The notes beneath the pieces are model-generated. The model saw only the letters and a program-made list of their open reading frames with translations, ran no database searches and was not told where the DNA came from. The translations under genes were made by a program, and so were the position numbers. A stretch of DNA of 64,000 nucleotides, taken from the NCBI GenBank assembly GCA_942490645.1, contig CALNXN010000006.1, positions 62,001-126,000 of the forward strand. Direction: 5' to 3'. This stretch comes from CALNXN01 sp942490645 (lineage in GTDB: Bacteria; Pseudomonadota; Alphaproteobacteria; Rhodobacterales; Rhodobacteraceae). Positions within the stretch are counted from its first letter, which is position 1; every line of letters begins with the position of its first letter. Below are positions 9,431 through 18,136 of this stretch, one piece after another.

Positions 9431-10864
9431 TTACAACCCTTTGGCGCGGTAGCTGGCCGCGACCTTTTCAATAGCCACCAGATAGGACGCCGTGCGCAGG
9501 TCATCGACATCGTCACGCCCGTGCCAGACATCCGACATCTGCTTGTAGGCCGCACGCATCGTGTCATCGAGACCCGAGCGCACCAATTCCAGCTCATCCG
9601 CGCCGCGCAGGTATTTCTCCTTGAAGTTGGGGCTCAACTCCCAGTTCAGTTCCTTGTCGCGGCTCAGCCGTTCCAATTCATTGATCAGCAATTGGTGACG
9701 CCCTTCCTCCTGACGCCGCTGCATCCGACCAAAGCGGATATGGCTGAGGTTCTTGACCCACTCGAAATAGCTCACCGTCACACCGCCCGCGTTGGCGTAC
9801 ATGTCGGGAATGATCACCGTACCCTTGTTGCGCAGGATCTCATCCGCGCCGACCGTCACCGGGCCATTGGCGGCCTCAATGATCAAAGGCGCCTTGACGC
9901 GTTCGGCATTGCTGAGGTTGATCACACCCTCAAGAGCCGCAGGCACCAGTATATCGCATGGTTCCTCCAGGACCTTGGCACCGTCCTTGACCAGGTTGTG
10001 ATCTGCATACCCGGTAATTCCACCGTGCTTTGTGATCCAGGCACGTACCTGCTCCACGTCGAGACCTGCGGGATCATAAAGCCCGCCGTCATGTTCAATG
10101 ATGCCCACAACGGTGCACCCGTCTTCCTCAGACAGAAACTTTGCCGCATGATAGCCGACATTGCCCAACCCCTGAACAATGACCATCTTTCCATCAAGAG
10201 TGCCTGTCATGCCTGCCTTCTTGACGCCTTGCGCGTCGCGGAAGAATTCGCGCAGCGCATATTGCACCCCCCGCCCGGTCGCCTCCGTGCGGCCCTGAAT
10301 GCCGCCCGCGTGCGTTGGTTTGCCGGTCACACAGGCCATACCGTTGATGTCCGTGGTGTTCATGCGTTTGTACTGATCGGCAATCCACGCCATCTCGCGC
10401 TCGCCCGTGCCCATGTCGGGCGCAGGCACGTTCTGGGCGGGGTTGATGAGATCGCGCTTGATCAACTCATAGGCAAAGCGGCGCGTGATCAGCTCCATCT
10501 CCTGTTCGGAGTATTCACGCGGATCGATGCACAAACCGCCCTTGGATCCCCCAAACGGGGCTTCGACCAGCGCGCATTTGTAGGTCATCAGCGCCGCGAG
10601 CGCCTCAACCTCGTCCTGATTTACCCCCATCGAGAAGCGGATGCCGCCCTTGACGGGCTCCATATGCTCCGAATGCACGGAGCGGTAACCGGTGAAAGTC
10701 TGTATCTGGCCGCGGAGGCGCACACCGAAGCGCACCGTATAGGTGGCGTTGCAAACCCGGATTTTCTCCTCAAGGCCGGGCGACAGATCCATCAGGCCAA
10801 CTGCCCTGTTGAACATCTGATCCACGCTTTCTCTGAAACTCGGTTCGTTGATGGGCTGGCTCAA
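9431..10864 (-). CDS. Glutamate dehydrogenase (Glu/Leu/Phe/Val dehydrogenase family)
   Basis: Interconverts glutamate and 2-oxoglutarate plus ammonia in the cytoplasm; 477 residues. The substrate domain shows K72 (VKGGIRF), K96 and K108 (APFGGSKGG), the lysines that bind glutamate, and D150 in PAPDMGTGE as the catalytic aspartate. A Rossmann domain with VQGLGNVG near residue 225 binds the cofactor. NAD specificity is likely but not certain, because the acidic residue after the second strand (IIEHDGG) is only suggestive. Translation starts at TTG 10864, with AAGGAG 8 nt upstream. No ATG or GTG gives the normal N terminus. The rare start codon may lower expression. The gene stands alone, convergent with the cyclase. 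It could reassimilate or release nitrogen from amino acids produced by the nearby sarcosine oxidases. Confidence 0.95.
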   Translation of the reverse strand: MSQPINEPSFRESVDQMFNRAVGLMDLSPGLEEKIRVCNATYTVRFGVRLRGQIQTFTGYRSVHSEHMEPVKGGIRFSMGVNQDEVEALAALMTYKCALVEAPFGGSKGGLCIDPREYSEQEMELITRRFAYELIKRDLINPAQNVPAPDMGTGEREMAWIADQYKRMNTTDINGMACVTGKPTHAGGIQGRTEATGRGVQYALREFFRDAQGVKKAGMTGTLDGKMVIVQGLGNVGYHAAKFLSEEDGCTVVGIIEHDGGLYDPAGLDVEQVRAWITKHGGITGYADHNLVKDGAKVLEEPCDILVPAALEGVINLSNAERVKAPLIIEAANGPVTVGADEILRNKGTVIIPDMYANAGGVTVSYFEWVKNLSHIRFGRMQRRQEEGRHQLLINELERLSRDKELNWELSPNFKEKYLRGADELELVRSGLDDTMRAAYKQMSDVWHGRDDVDDLRTASYLVAIEKVAASYRAKGL

Positions 10865-11192
10865 GATTTCTCTCCTTCAGAGCGGAATGATTCGCTGTTG
10901 GATTGGGGTTAATTGAGGGATCGTAGGGGTCGAATTCGCAAAGTGCCAGTTTTTTAGGCAAAGAATCCTGCTCCTCTTCGGTCCGTCTATTTGCGCATCA
11001 CGAGACAATTCCCGTGCCACCAAAACGACTGTTTCTCATTCAAGGCCAAAAAGTTGGGAATTCTTTAACAAGAGGCGAAAAATGTCATTTGAAGCCCTCT
11101 TTTGCCTGATTCCGACCACATTTCTGGTACAAAACAGAGTTTGAACCGTCGGGATGAATCCGGCTTGCAACAGCAAATGAGTGGTATGAGTG
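10865..11192. other. Divergent intergenic region between glutamate dehydrogenase and the TadG-like cluster
   Basis: 328 bp without a convincing gene. It is more AT-rich than its surroundings and must hold promoters for both flanking transcripts. Only a weak interrupted repeat (AAGAGG near 11070 with CCTCTT near 11096) was noticed. I see no tRNA or clear operator. Confidence 0.5.
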
Positions 11193-12956
11193 ATGACATC
11201 TGAGCTGCCAAACACGCAGACGGCATTATCTGCAAGAGCCTGGGGGCATGCCAAACGCTTTTCGAAAGACGAGGACGGTTTAATCACCATCTTCGCAACT
11301 TTCATGCTGATCATGATCCTCATGGTCTGCGGGATCGCGGTTGATTTGATGCGAAACGAAATCGAGCGCACGAAGCTCCAGAACACGCTTGATCGCGCGA
11401 TTGTCGCGGCGGCAGATCTGGACTCGACACTGGATGCGGAAGCGGTGGTCCATGACTACTTCGCCAAATCCGGCGTGTCCGAATATCTGGAATCGGTGAT
11501 TGTGACGCCAGGTGAATTCCTGCCGACATCGCACTTCCGGACAGTGACGGCGATCGCACGTGCGCGCACACCTTCTCCTTATATGCGCATGACCGGCGTC
11601 GACAGCCTGCCTGTCTTTACCACCGGTAAAGCCGAAGAAGTCATCTCCAACGTCGAGATTTCGCTGGTGCTGGACGTGTCGGGGTCAATGAACTCCAACA
11701 GCCGCCTGACGAACCTCAAGATCGCGGCCAAGGATTTCGTGGATCAGGTGCTGGAAAACAGCCAGGAAGACCGGCTGCACATTTCGATCATTCCTTATGC
11801 TACGCAAGTGTCCTTGCCATCCGTGTTCACACAATACCTGAACCTGTCGGGCGAGCATGACTATTCGCGCTGCGTGAACTTCCCCGGCTCCAGCTTTGAC
11901 GACACTGCCGTCAGCACAACGGCTGAGCTTGAGCAAACGATGCATTTCGACCCGTGGAACAACTTCGACGGACGCGACGACATGCCGAGCCCGAACCTCG
12001 TGCCGAGCCCCGTTTGCGAGGCCGATTCGAGCCGTGAAATGCTGTTGTTCCAGAACGATGCGACAACGCTGAAAAACTATATCGAAGCGCTGACCGCTCG
12101 TGGCAACACATCCATTGATCTGGGTGTCAAATGGGCCACCGCCTTGCTGGACCCGTCGTTGAACACCACCGTCCGCAGCCTTGTGGATGATGCGGTGATC
12201 CCGAATGTGTTCGCTGACCGTCCGAAGCCTTACGCGGATGAGGACACCATGAAAGTGATCGTGGTGATGACCGACGGGCAAAACACCAGCCAATACTATG
12301 TCGAGGACGACCACCGTCGTGGTTTCTCCGAAGTGTGGTGGAACCCACGGGATCAAGTCTATTCCATGTATGATGATCGCGGGACCAGCTCCCCGAACGA
12401 TGATCGGTATTGGTATCGCCGTGCGGACAACGACAACCTTCTGGACTCCGATGGCAACGACTCTGGCCGGACCACTGGCTATTCGGACCACTCTGACCTG
12501 CAGTGGGACCAACGTCCGTACGGTTGCGACTACGATGGCTCGGGAGACGACTGGAAAGTCGAAAACTGGGTCTGCGATGGGACGTCTACTGGCGAAGGTA
12601 CCAACCACCTTTCCTATGCGGACTTGTGGGCCTGGACGTCGATCAAGGCAAACACCGAACGGAACTACTATCCTTGGTGGAATGACAGCACCGCTCGGAG
12701 CGTTTGGCGCTATGGCGTGTATGACACCGTCGGCGGTGGCACCAAGAACAACCGCACCAAAGCCGCGTGTGATGCTGCCAAGGGCGAAGAGGTTATCGTC
12801 TTCACCATCGGCTTCGAAGCACCCTCTGGTGGTCAGAGCGTCCTGAAGGACTGCGCAAGCTCGCAAGCGCATTACTTCGATGTGGACGGTCTGGAAATCG
12901 CGGATGCCTTCACAGCCATCGCACATGAAATCACCCAGCTGAGGCTGACACAATGA
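11193..12956 (+). CDS. TadG-like protein with von Willebrand factor A domain
   Basis: Predicted membrane-anchored, largely extracytoplasmic protein of 587 residues, of the TadG type linked to Flp/Tad pilus systems. After a short basic cytoplasmic segment comes the TadG start DEDGLITIFATF, then a single membrane segment (about 30-52) ending in VDLMRNE. A VWA domain begins near residue 155, with the metal-site motif DVSGSMNS and a downstream MTDGQN. Between about residues 368 and 516 is a segment rich in Trp, Tyr, Asp and Gly that standard VWA domains lack. The frame then returns to a conserved end (VIVFTIGFEAPSGG). ATG 11193 or the GTG one codon earlier may be the start. It overlaps the next gene by 4 bp (ATGA). 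No tadA, tadB, tadC or flp gene is in the window, so this cluster is separated from any main tad locus. Confidence 0.85.
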   Translation: MTSELPNTQTALSARAWGHAKRFSKDEDGLITIFATFMLIMILMVCGIAVDLMRNEIERTKLQNTLDRAIVAAADLDSTLDAEAVVHDYFAKSGVSEYLESVIVTPGEFLPTSHFRTVTAIARARTPSPYMRMTGVDSLPVFTTGKAEEVISNVEISLVLDVSGSMNSNSRLTNLKIAAKDFVDQVLENSQEDRLHISIIPYATQVSLPSVFTQYLNLSGEHDYSRCVNFPGSSFDDTAVSTTAELEQTMHFDPWNNFDGRDDMPSPNLVPSPVCEADSSREMLLFQNDATTLKNYIEALTARGNTSIDLGVKWATALLDPSLNTTVRSLVDDAVIPNVFADRPKPYADEDTMKVIVVMTDGQNTSQYYVEDDHRRGFSEVWWNPRDQVYSMYDDRGTSSPNDDRYWYRRADNDNLLDSDGNDSGRTTGYSDHSDLQWDQRPYGCDYDGSGDDWKVENWVCDGTSTGEGTNHLSYADLWAWTSIKANTERNYYPWWNDSTARSVWRYGVYDTVGGGTKNNRTKAACDAAKGEEVIVFTIGFEAPSGGQSVLKDCASSQAHYFDVDGLEIADAFTAIAHEITQLRLTQ

Positions 12957-13498
12957 AAATCCGGTATAACAAACTCGCCAATCATCTGGTCCGCTTCAAG
13001 CGTGACGAAGACGGCCAGCTGCTGATTGAATTCGCGATCCTTGTACCCTTGCTGTTCACGATCTTTCTGACAGCGATGGAATTGGGCATCTACGCCATGC
13101 AACAGATGTGGCTGGACCGTGGACTGGATATTGCGGTGCGTTCCGTGCGGCTAAACACCGACAACCCGCCGAGCCACGTACAGTTCAAGCGTATGGTTTG
13201 CGAACAAGGCGGTTTCATCCGCAACTGTGACCAATCCCTGAAGGTCGAGATGCGTCAGGTCGATCCGCGCGCCTTTGCAGGTCTTGATCCAAGTCCTGAC
13301 TGCGTGGACAGCCAGCAACCGCTGGCGCCACCGCGGGACTTCGAGCCGGGTGGCAACCATGACTTGATGCTGATCCGCGCGTGCCTCGTGTTCGATCCGA
13401 TCTTTGCATCCACTGGACTGGGGTTCGAATTCAGCAAGGCTGCGGATAAGCCCTTCATGACCGCTTATTCGGCCTTCGTTCAGGAGCCAGGAAAATGA
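12953..13498 (+). CDS. TadE-like pseudopilin
   Basis: A protein of 181 residues with the TadE architecture: a short basic leader ending in DEDGQLLIE, which offers a G-x4-E processing site like that used by prepilin peptidases, then one hydrophobic segment (about residues 24-44). A periplasmic domain with several cysteines (CEQGG, RNCDQ, PDCVD, RACLVF) follows. It probably partners the TadG-like and second TadE-like proteins in an envelope or pilus-associated complex. It overlaps both neighbours by 4 bp (ATGA), giving a three-gene translationally coupled operon. The length is normal for TadE-family proteins. The exact role is inferred only. Confidence 0.82.
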   Translation: MKIRYNKLANHLVRFKRDEDGQLLIEFAILVPLLFTIFLTAMELGIYAMQQMWLDRGLDIAVRSVRLNTDNPPSHVQFKRMVCEQGGFIRNCDQSLKVEMRQVDPRAFAGLDPSPDCVDSQQPLAPPRDFEPGGNHDLMLIRACLVFDPIFASTGLGFEFSKAADKPFMTAYSAFVQEPGK

Positions 13499-14079
13499 CC
13501 AAAGCAACGCCCCCAACCCTGCGGGCCCGCCTCAAGGGCTTTGTCACCGACCAGAACGGCAACATCATGATCGAAGCGATGATCATCCTGCCGATCATGT
13601 TCTGGGCCTATCTGACCATGTTCACGATCTTTGACGCCTACCGTCAGGTGACCGTTACGCAAAAGGCCAATTACACGATCTCCGACATGATCTCGCGTCA
13701 GGCTGAAATCGACGGTCCATTCCTGGATGGTGCGATGCAGGTCTTTGATGAAATGATCCGCTCCAGCCGTCCGACGGCGATGCGCGTCACAAGCGTGACC
13801 TACGATGAGGACGAAGACGAATACAGTGTTCTGTGGTCGCAAACACGCGGAAGCCGACCCATTCTGACAACCGATGAGGTCAAGGATTGGCACCAGAAGC
13901 TGCCAATTCTGGCGGACGAATCCACTGTTGTCGTGATCGAAACATGGAGCGGGTACCAACCTGTCTTTGCCATCGGTCTGGAAGAACAGGGGTTGAGCCA
14001 GTTTACGTTCACCCGTCCACGCTACACCAAATGCGTGATCTGGCGTGTCGATCAGGATTCCGATTGCCTAGGTGTCTAA
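13495..14079 (+). CDS. Second TadE-like pseudopilin
   Basis: 194 residues. The leader contains TDQNGNIMIEAMIILPIMFW, again a G-x4-E type processing site directly before a hydrophobic helix. The remainder is a predicted periplasmic domain with an acidic stretch (YDEDEDEYS near residue 105) and two cysteines close to the C terminus. It begins inside the preceding stop codon (ATGA) and is the last gene of the cluster. Its 3' end overlaps the opposite-strand gene 14068-14574 by 12 bp. It is more diverged from the TadE consensus than its upstream neighbour, and may be what some annotations call a pilus assembly protein. Confidence 0.75.
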   Translation: MTKATPPTLRARLKGFVTDQNGNIMIEAMIILPIMFWAYLTMFTIFDAYRQVTVTQKANYTISDMISRQAEIDGPFLDGAMQVFDEMIRSSRPTAMRVTSVTYDEDEDEYSVLWSQTRGSRPILTTDEVKDWHQKLPILADESTVVVIETWSGYQPVFAIGLEEQGLSQFTFTRPRYTKCVIWRVDQDSDCLGV

Positions 14080-14574
14080 GTCCCGATGCGCCAGCATAAC
14101 GGCGAGGATTTCTGACATCAATTTGGACTGACGCCCCGGTGTCATTCCACCAATACCGATCTGGCGCCCCACGCGCCACCACAGCCCGGGCCGCCACACA
14201 CGTGGCCCGGGCATTTTCGTGCGCACCAAAAAGCCGTTGGACGGTTTGAAAGCGAAAAAGCCGCGATCAATATATGTGATGTCTTCGACCCGTGCGATCA
14301 GAGTGCCGGATTGCTCTCGCAGCTCCGTTTCGGTCAGCTCGATAACAAGGCTGGTCGCAATCCGCATAGCGTTGGCCAACCACAGCGCAGCAGCGCCCAA
14401 AACGAGCAAGAACACTTGCCACTCCACTTCGGGCGGGCGCGCCAAGGCCACATAGATCAGCAATATCCCCAGCAGCCCTATCGACGTAACGCCCAGAAAG
14501 CGCCGCCCCGGTGAGGCGGCCACCCTGGCCAGCACTTCTTCGTCTGATCCGCTGTGATCTGGTTCGTTTTGCAT
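14068..14574 (-). CDS. Two-helix membrane protein of unknown function
   Basis: 168 residues. Two hydrophobic segments (about 31-46 and 51-70) are separated by a short PPEVEW turn. A soluble C-terminal part (about 75-165) alternates short strands and ends in a helix. This shape recalls bacterial PH-like domains tethered by two membrane helices, but that is inference. An aromatic and glycine-rich stretch (GLWWRVGRQIGIGG) is the most distinctive feature. ATG 14574 has AGGGGAG at ideal spacing; an in-frame extension to 14625 lacks one. The gene follows the DUF2235 gene by 72 bp on the same strand and converges with the TadE-like operon. Confidence 0.72.
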   Translation of the reverse strand: MQNEPDHSGSDEEVLARVAASPGRRFLGVTSIGLLGILLIYVALARPPEVEWQVFLLVLGAAALWLANAMRIATSLVIELTETELREQSGTLIARVEDITYIDRGFFAFKPSNGFLVRTKMPGPRVWRPGLWWRVGRQIGIGGMTPGRQSKLMSEILAVMLAHRDLDT

Positions 14575-14646
14575 GGCGCTCCCCTGCCCGACTGGCCCCC
14601 TTATCGCCATCGCGCGCGCGGTCACAAGGGCAAAACGCCTCGCATA

Positions 14647-15789
14647 TCACCCAATGAGGTCGCGCATCAGGTTGCGAAGACTGCGCGGTCGGTAAGTCTT
14701 TAGCTTGTCCAAGCGCACGCGCACACTGGGGTGCAGATCAATGTCGTGACCCGGACCTGCGCGCCAATCCAGTTTTTTCATCAGCTTGTAGAAGAAATGC
14801 GTATCGTAGATTTCAGTTGTGTCCACATCGGGCTGGATCGGAAAATCGGGGATTTTGCGCCCGTCTTTCAGTTTAAGTCCGGTGTTTGCGGCCCCTTCCC
14901 ACATCCAGTCCAGCGAGATTTCCGTGAGAGCCCGCGTCTTGGCCGAACCGCCAACAAGGGCGTGATCACCCACAAACCAGACCTGCTGATAAGGCCGATC
15001 GGGGCTGCGATCGCCGTTGTTCAAACCGGGATGATCCAGACTGGCTTCGAGGTTGTCCCAAAGGGCGGGTTCAAAAAAGATGCGCCGTTCGTCCAGCGCC
15101 ACCGCATGGCGCGCAGCCTCAACCAGGCTGGTCAACCTGGTGTCGTGAAACTCGTGCCGCGTGTTCATCCAGACGGCCACGGCACCCAGAACGCTGGGGG
15201 GAATGCCCAATGCGCCCACCGTATCCCAGACACCCAGATAGGAAATACGCACCAGAAAGGGTTCGTTTTCGCCAGCGTCGCCGGCCGCCAAACGCTCCAT
15301 CACGTCATGTGCCGAGGTTGCGAACTTTGGTGAAATCCGGCGGCGCTCGGCCCAGATATGTGGCTCATCCGGTGCGTTTTCAGGCCCGGCCTTACGATAC
15401 AGGCGAAAGGCATCGCGCACGTTTTCATCGCTTGGATCGGCCAAGATCCCGCATTTGCGGATCATGCCGGCCAAGGACCGCGCCGTATAGGCCCCACGCG
15501 AAAACCCGAAAATCAGGATCTTGTCGCCGGGTGTGTAATGTTCGCACAGCCACTTGTAGGCGGCGCGGATGTTGGTGTTGAGCCCCCAGCCAAAGAGCCC
15601 GCCCGCCAGTTTGTCGACGCGTTTGCCCAGCCACGTGGATTTGCCCAAGCCCGTGCCAACGCCCGGAAAATAATGCGTGTGCTGCTCATCCGTTTTGGCG
15701 CAGGCCTGATACAACTCATGCACATGCGTCGGCAGGCTGATCGTTGCGCTGTTCCATGTGCCGTCGCAGAAAATCGCGATATGTGCCAC
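14647..15789 (-). CDS. DUF2235 alpha/beta-hydrolase-like protein (copy 1)
   Basis: 380 residues with the DUF2235 pattern. The start HIAIFCDGTWN is the family's first strand. The nucleophile motif GFSRG lies at residues 95-99 with S97 as candidate catalytic serine. GVWDTVGALG near residue 195 and the HALVGG segment near residue 275 provide likely acidic and histidine residues. The domain is shared with the Tle1 phospholipase effectors of type VI secretion, but no immunity gene, VgrG or other secretion gene is nearby and there is no signal peptide, so a cytoplasmic housekeeping hydrolase is at least as likely. Substrate unknown. A second DUF2235 protein lies at 49237-50316. Confidence 0.85.
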   Translation of the reverse strand: MAHIAIFCDGTWNSATISLPTHVHELYQACAKTDEQHTHYFPGVGTGLGKSTWLGKRVDKLAGGLFGWGLNTNIRAAYKWLCEHYTPGDKILIFGFSRGAYTARSLAGMIRKCGILADPSDENVRDAFRLYRKAGPENAPDEPHIWAERRRISPKFATSAHDVMERLAAGDAGENEPFLVRISYLGVWDTVGALGIPPSVLGAVAVWMNTRHEFHDTRLTSLVEAARHAVALDERRIFFEPALWDNLEASLDHPGLNNGDRSPDRPYQQVWFVGDHALVGGSAKTRALTEISLDWMWEGAANTGLKLKDGRKIPDFPIQPDVDTTEIYDTHFFYKLMKKLDWRAGPGHDIDLHPSVRVRLDKLKTYRPRSLRNLMRDLIG

Positions 15790-15885
15790 TGGCGCTCCCT
15801 TCCAAAACGTCTAAAACAAAGCGTCGTCATTCAACCTTAACGTGGGATGCCGCGTTGTAAATCCGAATACCCAAAGGGGACACCT

Positions 15886-16587
15886 ATGAAAGCCACTGTC
15901 GCATTTGTAAGCCTTGCGCTGGCCGTTGGCTTTGCCATTTCGCCGTTTCTGGCTCCGGAATTCGGCGGTTTCGACCCCGATCAGTTCCCCGTGCCTCAGG
16001 ATGATCCGCCTGTTCAACCCGCCGGATATGCCTTTGCGATCTGGGGGGTGATTTATCTGTGGTTGGTCATCGGTTTGGCCTTTGGCGCGATCAAACGGCG
16101 CGCGGATGACGCATGGCACGCAATGCGCACGCCGTTGTGCGTTTCGCTGGCGGTTGGCTGTGTGTGGCTGCCCGTGGCCACCGCCAGCCCTGTCTGGGCC
16201 AGCGTGTTGATCTGGGTGATGCTGCTCTCGGCGCTCGTGGCGCTCTTTCGCGCGCCGCGGGATGACATCTGGTGGGCCGCGCTGCCGGTTGGGCTTTACG
16301 CGGGCTGGCTGAGTGCAGCCAGTTGCGTGTCATTGGGGCTGCTGTCGGCGGGTTATGGCTGGCTTGATCAGACGACGGCGGCACTGGCGTTCGTCTTTTT
16401 GGCACTCGTGCTTGCGTCAGCCGTGCAATCGCAACTGCGGCGCGCGCCAACCTACGGGGTCGCGGTGATCTGGGCGCTGGCGGCTGTAGTCGTACACAAC
16501 CTCGGGACAAATTTCACGGTTGCCGCACTTGCGGCAGGGGGCGCGATCGCAATGCTGCTGCCCACATTCAAAGCCCTGCGCGGCTAA
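15886..16587 (+). CDS. TspO/MBR-like multi-pass membrane protein
   Basis: 233 residues, strongly hydrophobic, with six or seven predicted membrane helices. The segment PAGYAFAIWGVIYLWLV near residue 45 is characteristic of the tryptophan-rich sensory (TspO/translocator-like) protein group, where an aromatic-rich loop and first core helix bind small ligands. The gene is longer than the classical five-helix TspO (about 160 residues), so it belongs to an extended branch or is only a distant relative. ATG 15886 has AAGGGGA at good spacing. It is divergent from the DUF2235 gene and ends 4 bp before the der stop on the opposite strand. Confidence 0.65.
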   Translation: MKATVAFVSLALAVGFAISPFLAPEFGGFDPDQFPVPQDDPPVQPAGYAFAIWGVIYLWLVIGLAFGAIKRRADDAWHAMRTPLCVSLAVGCVWLPVATASPVWASVLIWVMLLSALVALFRAPRDDIWWAALPVGLYAGWLSAASCVSLGLLSAGYGWLDQTTAALAFVFLALVLASAVQSQLRRAPTYGVAVIWALAAVVVHNLGTNFTVAALAAGGAIAMLLPTFKALRG

Positions 16588-16591
16588 GGCC

Positions 16592-18070
16592 TCAGTCCTT
16601 GCGCCGCCCATCCGTATGCTTGCGCAGCTTCGAGGGTGGCGCTTTTTTGCGGCCTTTGTAAGGGTTTGCATCGTTCTGCCCGCGCATCCACAACCGGATC
16701 GGCGTGCCCGGCATATCAAAATCGACACGCAACCCGTTGACCAGATAGCGGCTATAGCTTTCGGGCACCTTGTCGGGGTGTGAGCACATCACGACAAATC
16801 CCGGCGGGCGCGTTTTGGCTTGCGTCATATAGCGCAGCTTGATGCGTTTGCCCTGCGGCGCGGGTGGCGGATGCGCTTCGACCATGCCCGCCAGCCAGCG
16901 GTTGAGTTGCGCGGTCGTCACGCGGCGGTTCCAGACCTCATAGGCCTTCATGATCGCCGCATGCAGCCGGTCCAGCCCCCGGCCCGTCTTGGCAGAGACC
17001 GTCACCAAAGGTGCCCCGCGCAACTGCGGCAACAACCGCTCAAAGCTTTCGCGCAGGTCTTTCAGCTTGGCCTGCTTGTTCTCTTCGATGTCCCACTTGT
17101 TGACGGCCACAACGACCGCCCGCCCCTCGCGCTCGGCCAGATCAGCAATCCGCAAATCCTGTTGTTCAAACGGGATCGCCGCATCCAAAAGCACCACAAC
17201 CACTTCGGCGAATTTCACCGCGCGCAGCCCATCGCCAACGCTCAGTTTTTCCAGCTTTTCCTGAACCTTGGCCTTTTTGCGCATGCCAGCAGTGTCAAAA
17301 ATGCGCATTGGCACGACATCGCCATCCGGCCCGGCCCAATCGATGCGCAGTGAGATCGCATCTCGCGTGATCCCCGCCTCTGGCCCAGTGAGCAGGCGGT
17401 CTTCGCCCAGGATCTGGTTGATCAGCGTGGATTTGCCCGCGTTGGGTCGTCCGACAACGGCCACCTGCAACGGCTTGGCCGCCGTTGGCATGGGCACTTC
17501 GGCTTCCATGTCGCCATCGTCTTCGTGCAATGTCACATCAACTTCGGGGGCGTCCTTGTCCGCCCGTTCGGCGTATTGATCCGCCAAGGGCATCAGGTGG
17601 GTATAAAGGTCGTTCAACCCTTCACCGTGCTCGGCCGAAAGCCGGATCGGCTCTCCCAATCCCAAGCTATAGGCCTCGATCACACCCGCATCCGCCGCCG
17701 ACCCTTCGGCCTTGTTGGCCGCTAGAATGACGTGTGCTGCGCGTTTGCGCAGAATTTCGGCAAAGACCAGATCGGTCGGCGTGATGCCAACGCGCGCATC
17801 CACCATAAAGAGGCAAATGTCGGCCATATCGACCGCGCGTTCGGTCAAGCGGCGCATGCGCCCTTGCAGGCTGTCATCGGTCACATCTTCCAGACCGGCT
17901 GTGTCGATCACGGTAAAGCGCAGATCCGCCAGACGCGCCGCCCCTTCGCGCAGATCGCGCGTGACGCCGGGCTGGTCATCAACCAAAGCCAGACGCTTGC
18001 CGACCAAACGGTTGAACAACGTGGATTTGCCCACATTGGGCCGCCCCACAATGGCGAGGGTGAATGACAT
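16592..18070 (-). CDS. der: Ribosome biogenesis GTPase Der (EngA)
   Basis: Double-domain GTPase needed for 50S ribosome assembly; 492 residues. The first G domain starts at residue 6 with GRPNVGKST (9-17). The second begins near residue 205 with GRPNAGKST. Each has its own DTAG and NKxD-type motif (NKAE for the first, NKWD for the second). A C-terminal KH-like domain follows, ending in a basic tail (KGRKKAPPSKLRKHTDGRRKD-like composition). An acidic linker (DEDDGDMEAE-like) joins the two G domains. ATG 18070 is preferred to the TTG one codon earlier. It lies 66 bp downstream of bamB, in the same yfgM-bamB-der order as in many proteobacteria, so one transcript is likely. Confidence 0.97.
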   Translation of the reverse strand: MSFTLAIVGRPNVGKSTLFNRLVGKRLALVDDQPGVTRDLREGAARLADLRFTVIDTAGLEDVTDDSLQGRMRRLTERAVDMADICLFMVDARVGITPTDLVFAEILRKRAAHVILAANKAEGSAADAGVIEAYSLGLGEPIRLSAEHGEGLNDLYTHLMPLADQYAERADKDAPEVDVTLHEDDGDMEAEVPMPTAAKPLQVAVVGRPNAGKSTLINQILGEDRLLTGPEAGITRDAISLRIDWAGPDGDVVPMRIFDTAGMRKKAKVQEKLEKLSVGDGLRAVKFAEVVVVLLDAAIPFEQQDLRIADLAEREGRAVVVAVNKWDIEENKQAKLKDLRESFERLLPQLRGAPLVTVSAKTGRGLDRLHAAIMKAYEVWNRRVTTAQLNRWLAGMVEAHPPPAPQGKRIKLRYMTQAKTRPPGFVVMCSHPDKVPESYSRYLVNGLRVDFDMPGTPIRLWMRGQNDANPYKGRKKAPPSKLRKHTDGRRKD

Positions 18071-18136
18071 CAATTCCGCTCCGGGCTTGGACTAGAAGCG
18101 CGCTTTAGCGCAAACGCGCCCTCACCGAAAGCCCTG

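Noticed and set aside
11685..12953. A long open frame antisense to the TadG-like gene
   Set aside because: The sense gene has VWA and TadG motifs and coupling to tadE; the antisense frame has no start signal.
14647..15789. Type VI secretion effector island
   Set aside because: Only the DUF2235 domain suggests it; no VgrG, Hcp, PAAR, adaptor or immunity gene is present in the window.
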